Assembly: GCA_963824985.1 (NCBI GenBank)
Contig: CAWGRQ010000050.1
Location: forward strand, 1 to 51,100
Reading direction: 5' to 3'
Length of the DNA: 51,100 nt
From: JAFNAG01 sp963824985
GTDB lineage: Bacteria; Acidobacteriota; UBA6911
Below are positions 44,306-51,100 of this stretch, piece after piece. Both the position numbers and the translations under genes were made by a program. Within the stretch, counting starts at the first letter, position 1. Each line of letters starts with the position of its first letter. A model generated the notes under the pieces. It ran no database searches. It saw only the letters and a program-made list of their open reading frames with translations, and had not been told where the DNA came from.

Positions 44306-45187
44306 ATGTTTGAGATCAAAGGTCCGATTCTAGCCGCGATGGATCTCGATAAAGGATCGGACGATCTTCTCCGTCAGGCGGATGCCCTTGCGCGTTCCTA
44401 CAACGTCAAACTTTCTGTCTGTCATGTCCTCCCCGAGATTTTTGCGGTGCGGCCCTTGTTTCCTCAGCTGCATCTTGACGACGCTCTGCGGCTCTATGAT
44501 CTGGAGGCTGCGGTCCGCGACGCTCTTCTGAAGCGCATTCGAACTGTGACGTCTCGGGAGCCGCCCCAAATAGAAATCGAGATTGAACAAGGCACGATCC
44601 ACGCGGGAATACTCCGGGCTGCCGATAACATCGGGGCAGGAGTCGTGGTCGTGGGTGGAAAGGTCGATCACAGGGGGCTGCACGTTCTGGGCGGCGCTGC
44701 GGAGCACGTGGTTCGCTACGCGCCTTGTCCCGTTCTGGTGGCGCGGCCCTCGCCGGCAGGAAAGGTACTGGTAGCGACCGACTTTTCCGACCCGGCTCTC
44801 CGTGCCGTGGAAGCGGGCGCAGCGGAGGCACGGCGCCGCAAGGCCGACCTTACCATCATTCATGCCATTGATCTCACCCCAGTGATGAGTCCCTTTTATG
44901 GAGAGTTCTATGGCGTACCTCCGTTGGTTCTCAGCGGCGAAATGAGAAGGATCTGGCAGCAAAGGCTTGATGAGAGCGTGCATCGCTTCAAGGCCAAAGG
45001 CGGCGGCCTGCTTCGCGATGGACCGGCAACGCCGGCAATCTTGAGCGCGGCGTCGGAATTGCCGGCACAGCTGCTCGTCGTGGGCACTCATGGCAGGACG
45101 GGGTTAAGCCGCTTCGCTTTGGGCAGCGTGGCAGAAGCTGTTGTACGCGCCGCGCCATGCTCTGTGCTGACCATTCGATTGGTTTAG
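44306..45187 (+). CDS. Tandem universal stress protein (two UspA domains)
   Basis: 293 residues from ATG 44306 with GGAGGAGG five bases upstream. Domain 1 (1-150, GPILAAMDLDKGSDDLLRQADALARSY...) has a degenerate nucleotide site (VVVGGKVDHRGLHVLGGAAEHVVRYAPCPVLVAR). Domain 2 (150-293, KVLVATDFSDPALRAVEAGAAEARRR...) keeps the ATP-binding G-x2-G-x9-G-S pattern (VGTHGRTGLSRFALGSVAEAVVRAAPCSVLTI). Tandem Usps are ATP-binding cytoplasmic stress proteins. It precedes alpha-glucan phosphorylase by 52 bp in the same direction, which may link it to carbon or energy stress. Confidence 0.9.
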   Translation: MFEIKGPILAAMDLDKGSDDLLRQADALARSYNVKLSVCHVLPEIFAVRPLFPQLHLDDALRLYDLEAAVRDALLKRIRTVTSREPPQIEIEIEQGTIHAGILRAADNIGAGVVVVGGKVDHRGLHVLGGAAEHVVRYAPCPVLVARPSPAGKVLVATDFSDPALRAVEAGAAEARRRKADLTIIHAIDLTPVMSPFYGEFYGVPPLVLSGEMRRIWQQRLDESVHRFKAKGGGLLRDGPATPAILSAASELPAQLLVVGTHGRTGLSRFALGSVAEAVVRAAPCSVLTIRLV

Positions 45188-45239
45188 AAACTCCTTCGAG
45201 TTACCCTGATCCGGTCAAGATGTGCCGGAAGGAACGATC

Positions 45240-47786
45240 ATGAGCGAACAGATCCGCGTCAGCCACCCGATCTACAGCCTTCTTCCCACGGAAATCGAGG
45301 GGTTCGATCCCCTCGCCGAGCTTGCCCTGGATATGCGCTGGTCGTGGAATCATGCTACGGACGAAGTGTGGCGGCAGCTTGATCCCGAACTATGGGAAAT
45401 CACGCATAATCCCTGGGTTGTCCTGCAGACGGTTTCGCGCGACCGAATCGAGCGCGTGTTGGCCGATCCCGCGTTTCGCAATAATGTCGATGGCCTGGTG
45501 CAGACCCGGCGGCAAGCTGTGGGGGCGCCCGCGTGGTTTCAGCAGAATCATTCGCAGGCTCCCCTGACCTGCGCCGCTTATTTCAGCATGGAATTTATGC
45601 TGAGCGAGGCTTTGCCCATCTACTCGGGCGGGCTTGGCAATGTGGCCGGCGATCAGCTCAAGGCCGCCAGCGACCTGGGCGTGCCGGTGGTTGGCGTGGG
45701 ACTGCTGTATCAGCAAGGCTATTTTCGCCAGGTGATCGACAAGGATGGGGCGCAACAGGCCCTCTACCCGTATAACGACCCCGGACAGTTGCCGATCACA
45801 CCGTTGCGCCAGGCCAACGGGGAGTGGTTGCGGTTGGAGATTGCATTGCCCGGTTACTCGGTCTGGCTGCGCGCCTGGCAGGTCCAGGTCGGCAGAGTGA
45901 AGCTTTACCTGCTGGACAGCAATGACGCGGCAAACTTCCCCGTTCATCGAGGGATCACCAGCGAGCTTTATGGGGGCGGCCCGGAGTTGCGCCTCGAGCA
46001 GGAACTGCTCCTCGGGATCGGCGGATGGCGGCTGCTTGGTGCGCTTGGCATCCGGCCGGAAGTCTGCCACCTGAATGAAGGGCATGCAGCCTTTGCCGTG
46101 CTGGAACGCGCCCGCGGTTTCATGCAAGAGACCGCGCAGCCCTTCGACGTCGCCTTGGCCGTAACTCGAGCCGGGAACCTCTTCACCACCCACACGGCAG
46201 TGGCCGCAGGCTTTGACCGTTTCGCTCCGGCCCTCATCGAGCAATACCTCAGCGGCTATGCCCAGCAGAAGCTTGGCATAACACTCCACGATTTGCTGGC
46301 CCTCGGCCGCCAGGACCCGAACGACTCGTCGGAAAGTTTCAACATGGCCTATCTGGCGGTCCGTGGAAGCGGGGCGGTCAATGGCGTGAGTTGCTTGCAC
46401 GGAACGGTGAGCCGGCACATCTTTCTGCCTCTCTTTCCGCGCTGGCCGCAGGACGAAATCCCGGTCGGACATGTGACCAATGGAGTCCACATGCCGACCT
46501 GGGACTCGGCCCCGGCCGATGATCTTTGGACGGAAGCCTGCGGAAAAACCCGCTGGCTGGGAACGACAGAGACCCTGGAGCAGGACATTCGCCGGGTCTC
46601 CGACGCCGCGTTCTGGCAATTTCGTACCGCCGCCAGCAAGTCTCTTGTTGAATACGCCCGCGAACGCTTGTCCCGGCAACTGACCTCCTCAGGCGCGGCA
46701 CCCGGGGAAATTGATCTTGCGAAGCAGCTGTTTAATCCCAACGCTCTGACACTGGGCTTTGCGCGCCGCTTCGCGACCTACAAGAGACCGAACCTGCTCC
46801 TGCACGACCCGGAGCGGCTGCTTCGCTTGTTGACCCAACCTGAGCGCCCGGTGCAGCTCATCATCGCCGGCAAGGCCCATCCGGCCGACCGGTCGGGGCA
46901 GGCCTTGATCCATGAATGGATAAAGTTCATCCGCCGGCCTGAAACCCGACCCCACATTGTCTTCCTGAGCGACTACGATATGCTGCTGACGGAGCACCTG
47001 GCGCAGGGGGTGGATGTCTGGCTCAACACGCCGCGGCGGCCCTGGGAGGCGAGCGGAACGAGCGGCATGAAAGTGCTCGTCAATGGCGGCATCAATTTGT
47101 CGGAGTTGGATGGCTGGTGGGCGGAAGCCTACACGCCTGAAGTGGGGTGGGCGCTGGGTGACGGGCAGGAGCATGGCGACGATCCCGCCTGGGATGCCGT
47201 CGAAGCCAACGCGCTTTACGACCTGCTCGAACGCGAGGTGATCCCCGAGTTCTATGCCCGCGACAAGAACGGCATCCCCGCCGCCTGGATCGCGCGGATG
47301 CGAGAAAGTATGGCCCGGTTGACACCGCGCTTTTCCGCCGACCGTACGGTGCGCGAATATACTGAACAACACTACATCCCGGCGGCGGCAGCCTACCGCG
47401 AGCGGGCTGCCGAAAAGGGCGCAGTGGGCAGGAACATAGTCGCTTGGGAACACGCCCTGAAAGAGAAATGGGCCATGCTGCGTTTCGGCGTCGTGAAGGC
47501 ACAGGCAAATGCGGCCCAGCACATCTTTGAGACAGATGTGCATCTCCATGACCTCCATCCGGACGTCGTGCGAGTCGAGCTGTATGCGGATGGAGTCAAT
47601 GGCGGCGCTCCCGTGCGGCAGGAGATGAAGCGCGTTCGCCAACTGACCGGCGTGTCCGGCGGCTATGTTTATAGCGCGGCTGTGTCTGCGGCGCGCCCAG
47701 AAGCGGACTATACCGCCCGATTGATACCGCGCCGCGACGGCGTTGCGATCCCGCTGGAAGACGCACGAATCCTGTGGCAGCGATGA
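45240..47786 (+). CDS. glgP: Alpha-glucan (glycogen/maltodextrin) phosphorylase
   Basis: 848 residues of the short bacterial GT35 type (TIGR02094-like). ACAYFSMEFMLSEALPIYSGGLGNVAGDQLKAASDLGVPVVGVGLLY-type region (about 115-165) and HLNEGHAAFAVLERAR are the family marks. The pyridoxal phosphate lysine lies in EASGTSGMKVLVNGG (about residue 611), followed by ELDGWWAEAY. The enzyme releases glucose-1-phosphate from alpha-1,4-glucans in the cytoplasm. ATG 45240 is chosen because GGAAGGAA precedes it; an upstream in-frame GTG at 45222 has none. With phosphoketolase near the window end it fits glycogen catabolism. Confidence 0.93.
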   Translation: MSEQIRVSHPIYSLLPTEIEGFDPLAELALDMRWSWNHATDEVWRQLDPELWEITHNPWVVLQTVSRDRIERVLADPAFRNNVDGLVQTRRQAVGAPAWFQQNHSQAPLTCAAYFSMEFMLSEALPIYSGGLGNVAGDQLKAASDLGVPVVGVGLLYQQGYFRQVIDKDGAQQALYPYNDPGQLPITPLRQANGEWLRLEIALPGYSVWLRAWQVQVGRVKLYLLDSNDAANFPVHRGITSELYGGGPELRLEQELLLGIGGWRLLGALGIRPEVCHLNEGHAAFAVLERARGFMQETAQPFDVALAVTRAGNLFTTHTAVAAGFDRFAPALIEQYLSGYAQQKLGITLHDLLALGRQDPNDSSESFNMAYLAVRGSGAVNGVSCLHGTVSRHIFLPLFPRWPQDEIPVGHVTNGVHMPTWDSAPADDLWTEACGKTRWLGTTETLEQDIRRVSDAAFWQFRTAASKSLVEYARERLSRQLTSSGAAPGEIDLAKQLFNPNALTLGFARRFATYKRPNLLLHDPERLLRLLTQPERPVQLIIAGKAHPADRSGQALIHEWIKFIRRPETRPHIVFLSDYDMLLTEHLAQGVDVWLNTPRRPWEASGTSGMKVLVNGGINLSELDGWWAEAYTPEVGWALGDGQEHGDDPAWDAVEANALYDLLEREVIPEFYARDKNGIPAAWIARMRESMARLTPRFSADRTVREYTEQHYIPAAAAYRERAAEKGAVGRNIVAWEHALKEKWAMLRFGVVKAQANAAQHIFETDVHLHDLHPDVVRVELYADGVNGGAPVRQEMKRVRQLTGVSGGYVYSAAVSAARPEADYTARLIPRRDGVAIPLEDARILWQR

Positions 47787-48045
47787 TTCAACCTCGAATG
47801 GTAGCAGAACAGATGATCGCGCGTTCGGTGTGCCGCGCACTCGAACTTGGCATGGCCAGTGAAAAAAGAGTTTCCGCCCATGCGACGAAATGCATATCCC
47901 GGCTGGATCCGGTTTCGGCGGACGATGTCTGACGATTGGTTGCTGGGACCCTGTGGCGGCTGCTTCAAATGACACTGCCGCCTCCGCTCACGATCTGGAT
48001 TGTCCAGTAGTAAGCTGGTCGCGGCGCAAGAAAAGGGGCTTTACG

Positions 48046-48161
48046 ATGAACCAAACAGACGGATGGATGGGTGGATGGGCGGAGGGATGGGGATTTATAC
48101 GGTGATCGGCGTACTGCTGGTGGTCCTGCTGGTCGTCGTCATTATCAAGGTGGCCAAATAA
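48046..48161 (+). CDS. Very small single-span membrane protein, probably frameshifted
   Basis: ATG 48046 follows AAAAGGGG and starts MNQTDGWMGGWAEGWG, but stops at about 48103. In another frame, starting at ATG 48063, 48075 or 48087, lies MGIYTVIGVLLVVLLVVVIIK and a stop at 48159-48161. Small proteins of the kind 'W-M-G-G-G-M then one hydrophobic helix' are common, so the two pieces look like one gene of about 35 codons broken in the GGATGG-rich run. It lies upstream of lemA. If intact, the ATG 48063 product of 32 residues is the candidate. Confidence 0.45.
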
Positions 48162-48221
48162 AAAATCGTGAGTTTACGACCTGGCTGTGAAGTGAACTGT
48201 TACGCATGAAGGGGACCTCTT

Positions 48222-48824
48222 ATGACTCCATTACTGCTTTTCGTATTCGTGTTGGTTGCGCTGGTATTGGTTGTCGCGCTGATCCTTGTCGGTATTTACA
48301 ACAAACTCGTCGCGCTGCGCAACCGTTTTAAAAACGCCTATGCGCAAATTGACGTGCAGCTCAAGCGGCGCTACGACCTGATTCCGAATCTGGTCGAGAC
48401 CGCGAAAGGTTACATCAAACACGAACGCGGCACTCTCGAAGCCGTCATCGCTGCGCGCAATGCCGCGTCATCCGCCAACGCGGGTGCAGCCGCCAATCCC
48501 GGCGACCCCGCCGCCATGAAGCAACTCGTCAGCGCCGAAGGCGCGCTCACCGGCGTGCTCGGTCGCCTGTTCGCGCTCTCCGAGGCGTATCCCGACCTCA
48601 AAGCGAACACGACCATGCTGAGCCTGATGGAAGAATTGACCTCGACCGAGAACAAAGTCTCCTTCGCCCGGCAGGCCTATAACGACTCGGTGATGGTTTA
48701 CAACACGCAGCGGGAGGTTTTTCCAAGCAGCATCATCGCCGCGACCTTCAACTTCACCGCCGCCGAGCTTTTCATCATCGAGAAACCGGAACAACGGGAG
48801 GCGCCGAAGGTTTCGTTCTCTTGA
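48222..48824 (+). CDS. lemA: LemA family protein
   Basis: 200 residues. One N-terminal membrane helix (LLLFVFVLVALVLVVALILVG) is followed by YNKLVALRNRFKNAYAQIDVQLKRRYDLIPNLVETAKGYIKHE, the LemA signature, and a helical bundle with LTSTENKVSFARQAYNDSVMVYNTQ and FPSSIIAATFNF. LemA proteins have an outside N-terminus and a cytoplasmic helical domain; their function is not settled, but they commonly pair with an M48 protease, as here (88 bp downstream). AAGGGGACC precedes ATG 48222. Confidence 0.93.
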   Translation: MTPLLLFVFVLVALVLVVALILVGIYNKLVALRNRFKNAYAQIDVQLKRRYDLIPNLVETAKGYIKHERGTLEAVIAARNAASSANAGAAANPGDPAAMKQLVSAEGALTGVLGRLFALSEAYPDLKANTTMLSLMEELTSTENKVSFARQAYNDSVMVYNTQREVFPSSIIAATFNFTAAELFIIEKPEQREAPKVSFS

Positions 48825-48912
48825 AGAGAGTTAAAACATCAGTACGTTGGAACCGTTGAAGCGTGGCGGCCCAAGGCAGTTTAGACGCTGTATCGTTTCA
48901 AGGATGTGACTC

Positions 48913-50871
48913 ATGGATTTCTTCGAGCATCAGGACAAAGCCAGGAAGAAGACGAAGGTGCTGGTGGTTTACTTCGTGATCGCGGTCGCATGCATCATCG
49001 CGTCGGTGTATTTCGCCAGTCTGCTGATTTTCTACGGCACCGAGTACCGACAGCGGACTGGCGATCCGACCCCCGCACTTGTCCTGTGGGATCCCAAGCT
49101 CTTCTTATACGTCGCGCTCGGCACGCTCGCCGTCGTCATCTTGGGGAGCCTCTACAAAACCGCAGCATTGGCCAAGGGCGGCAGCGCCGTCGCCGAATCG
49201 CTCGACGGACGGCTCGTCAGCCCCAACACGACCCATCCCGAGGAGCGCAGACTGCGGAACGTGATCGAGGAAATGGCCATTGCCTCCGGCGTGCCTGTCC
49301 CAAAGATCTATGTTCTGGACCACGAAGCAGGCATCAACGCCTTCGCTGCCGGCCACTCGACGGGCGACGCCGCCATCGGCGTCACGCGCGGTTGCATGAC
49401 ATTGCTCAACCGCGATGAACTGCAGGGCGTCATAGGTCATGAGTTCAGTCACATCCTCAATGGCGACATGCGTCTGAATTTACGCCTCATGGGGGTCATC
49501 TTCGGCATCCTGTGCCTCGCCGTGATTGGCCGTATCCTGCTCTATTCGCGCAGTAGCAGCAGCAAGGATAAGAATCCGCTGATGCTCCTGGGGCTTGCCC
49601 TGATTGTCATCGGCGCGATCGGCGTTTTCTTTGGCAGGCTCATCCAGGCGGCGCTCAGCCGACAACGAGAATCTCTGGCGGATGCCTCGTCGGTTCAATT
49701 CACCCGCAATCCCGCGGGGCTCTCCGGGGCGCTGCAAAAAATCGGCGGCTCCGGCTCGAAGATCATATCCGCTCACGCCGGGGAAGCCAATCACATGTTC
49801 TTCGAAAACGGCCTGAGCAAACCGTTCCTCGGGATGCTGGCCACGCACCCGCCGCTCAACGAGCGCATCCGCGCGATCGATCCGGGCTGGGATGGAAAAT
49901 TCAAGCAGGGCAGCGTTACAGCAGGGGAAGCGGAGATTCCGCGCGGGGCCGTGAAAGCGCCGTCGTCTCAATTTCCGTTTCCGCCGATTCCCGGGATGCC
50001 GGGTGCGTCGTTCGGCGCCGCCGGCTTCGCTCCCAACCTCGTTCAAGTTGAAGCCGTACTTCCCAACCTGGGCAATCCGACCCCGTTGCATTTGCGCTAC
50101 GCTGAGGATTTGCGGAATTCATTCTCCGGAAAGGTCCAGTCCGCCGCTCGCGAGCCGCTCGACGCCACCGCACTTATTTTCGCAATGCTCCTCAGCCCGG
50201 ATGAAGCCCTGCGGGCGAAACAACTCACGGAACTTGCCAGGCGAACCGCGCCGGGGGTTTGCGAAACAACCGCCGCGCTCTTGCCTGAAGTTGCACCCGT
50301 CGCCTCGAACGCGCGACTGCCGCTCGCGAACCTCGCTTTGCCCGCGCTGCGTCAACTTCGACCCGACGAGGTCCAGCAATTCAGCCAGGCGTTGCAATGG
50401 CTCATTGAGAGCGATAAGCGGATTGACATGTTTGAATTCGTTCTTCAGAAGATCGTCCGCCGCCATCTCGCCCCGCAGCTGGGCGCTACCCGTTCTACAT
50501 CCATTCAATACCACACGCTCCAACCGCTCATGGGGGATTGCGCCGTCGTGCTCTCGGCGCTGGCGCACGTAAGCAGCAGCAACGCCGGCGATGTCGAAAA
50601 AGCGTTCCGGACGGGCGTGCCCTATCTGCGTCTGAAGGCAGACGGGCTGCAACTCCTGCCGCGCGAAAAATGTGGGCTGGAACCATTAGATGCCGCGCTC
50701 GAGCGCCTCGCGTTGGCCGCGCCGCAGATCAAAAAGAATGTGATCGAAGCCTGCGTGCATGTCGTCGGTGCGGACGGCTTGATCCAGGAACGCGAAGCCG
50801 AATTGCTCCGCGCCATCGCCGACACGCTGGATTGTCCGATCTCGCCGTTTGTGCAGATTGCCAAAAGCTGA
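48913..50871 (+). CDS. M48 family membrane metalloprotease with long C-terminal extension
   Basis: 652 residues. Two N-terminal membrane helices (VLVVYFVIAVACIIASVYFASLLIF; LFLYVALGTLAVVILGSLY), a peptidase domain with PVPKIYVLDHEAGINAFAAG, zinc motif HEFSH at 176-180 and the third ligand in the ESLADASSVQFT region, then two more helices. HtpX enzymes are about 290 residues; here about 330 more follow, ending in a TerB/tellurite-resistance-like helical segment (VIEACVHVVGADGLIQEREAELLRAIADTLDCP). Likely a membrane quality-control protease acting with LemA. GTGACTC, not a strong ribosome site, precedes ATG 48913. Confidence 0.9.
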   Translation: MDFFEHQDKARKKTKVLVVYFVIAVACIIASVYFASLLIFYGTEYRQRTGDPTPALVLWDPKLFLYVALGTLAVVILGSLYKTAALAKGGSAVAESLDGRLVSPNTTHPEERRLRNVIEEMAIASGVPVPKIYVLDHEAGINAFAAGHSTGDAAIGVTRGCMTLLNRDELQGVIGHEFSHILNGDMRLNLRLMGVIFGILCLAVIGRILLYSRSSSSKDKNPLMLLGLALIVIGAIGVFFGRLIQAALSRQRESLADASSVQFTRNPAGLSGALQKIGGSGSKIISAHAGEANHMFFENGLSKPFLGMLATHPPLNERIRAIDPGWDGKFKQGSVTAGEAEIPRGAVKAPSSQFPFPPIPGMPGASFGAAGFAPNLVQVEAVLPNLGNPTPLHLRYAEDLRNSFSGKVQSAAREPLDATALIFAMLLSPDEALRAKQLTELARRTAPGVCETTAALLPEVAPVASNARLPLANLALPALRQLRPDEVQQFSQALQWLIESDKRIDMFEFVLQKIVRRHLAPQLGATRSTSIQYHTLQPLMGDCAVVLSALAHVSSSNAGDVEKAFRTGVPYLRLKADGLQLLPREKCGLEPLDAALERLALAAPQIKKNVIEACVHVVGADGLIQEREAELLRAIADTLDCPISPFVQIAKS

Positions 50872-50889
50872 ACAAATGAGAATGAAACC

Positions 50890-51100
50890 ATGAAGACGGA
50901 AACTCTTTCCTTGGACCTGCTTCACAAGATGAATGCCTACTGGCGCGCCGCCAACTATCTGTCGGTCGGGCAGATTTATCTTTACGACAATCCGCTGCTG
51001 AAGCGGCCGCTGACGCTCGCGGATGTGAAGCACATGCTGCTGGGACACTGGGGCACGACCCCCGGGCAAAACTTCATTTATGTGCACCTGAACCGGGTCA
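50890..51100 (+). CDS. xfp: Phosphoketolase, N-terminal part (runs off the window)
   Basis: 70 codons from ATG 50890 to the window edge. MNAYWRAANYLSVGQIYLYD and LLGHWGTTPGQNFIYVHLNR are the N-terminal signature of xylulose-5-phosphate/fructose-6-phosphate phosphoketolase, a thiamine diphosphate enzyme that splits these sugars with phosphate to acetyl phosphate. The active-site His in GHWGTTPG is present. It starts 18 bp after the M48 gene; the ribosome site is weak. The rest lies outside the window. Confidence 0.88.
   Translation, partial: MKTETLSLDLLHKMNAYWRAANYLSVGQIYLYDNPLLKRPLTLADVKHMLLGHWGTTPGQNFIYVHLNRV

Noticed and set aside
45390..46679. 429-codon frame antisense to alpha-glucan phosphorylase, and similar long antisense frames (46689-47975, 40263-41084, 41266-42048)
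   Set aside because: GC-rich shadows of clear genes; no ribosome sites, low-complexity translation.

Overview
This window is a bacterial contig, best read as an Acidobacteriota-type genome. That assignment is an inference from gene content: exosortase-A-type sugar transferases, a DUF790/XPB pair, tRNA-Sec, LemA with a fused M48 protease, and many structured intergenic repeats. No rRNA or marker protein settles it. The first 2.27 kb does not fit the rest. It is AT-rich and carries a DAACS symporter end, a type IX secretion sorting tail and a BNR-repeat secreted protein, all typical of Ignavibacteria/Bacteroidota and all frameshifted. At about 2275 it changes abruptly, inside a codon run, to GC-rich sequence. 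A chimeric join is the simplest reading.

Layout. 2.28-3.76 kb is a glycosyltransferase broken by several frameshifts. 3.99-12.9 kb is a compact + strand exopolysaccharide operon: asparagine-synthetase-like amidotransferase, two GT4 enzymes of the exosortase-associated type, an AlgD-like GDP-mannose 6-dehydrogenase, a methyltransferase, a third GT4 and an exported TPR protein. It is followed by an 861-residue secreted multidomain protein (14.2-16.8 kb), a second amidotransferase and a cyclic-peptide-type ABC exporter on the - strand (17.2-21.3 kb), a secreted dockerin protein and a VanZ-like membrane protein. 25.8-29.5 kb holds tRNA-Sec, tRNA-Ala(GGC), a Kef-type antiporter, a GYD protein and a decayed second copy of the tRNA-Ala 3' half. 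30-33.6 kb has a lone methyltransferase between two mobile repeats and a DUF134/NifX-like/DUF1847 operon. 34.3-37.3 kb is mostly small unknown genes with an XRE regulator. 37.4-42.4 kb has a B12-type radical SAM protein and an XPB-like helicase overlapping its Bax1-like (DUF790) partner. 42.9-51.1 kb is a lipoprotein, a tandem universal stress protein, alpha-glucan phosphorylase, LemA, an M48 protease and the start of phosphoketolase.

The most notable signal is a family of six 202-301 bp repeats at 3.8, 10.6, 13.5, 19.3, 30.1 and 31.1 kb. They share ends (GTAATTGTTTAGCC ... GGCTAAACAGATGC) and, except in copy 1, a 31 bp inner inverted repeat with CGCAAAG-type heptad arms outside it. Five of the six are flanked by perfect, mutually different 8 bp direct repeats (CAAAGAGG, CCTTGACG, GCTGCAAC, AAGGAGAT, CAGTGATG), which shows they are transposed elements. 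The GTAA end and 8 bp duplication resemble the IS66 family, so they may be non-autonomous passengers of an IS66-like transposase that is not in this window. Two copies rewrite coding context: one replaces the C-terminus of the operon methyltransferase, and another duplicates a Shine-Dalgarno sequence. At least two further inverted-repeat elements, unrelated to these, occur at 33.8-34.3 kb.
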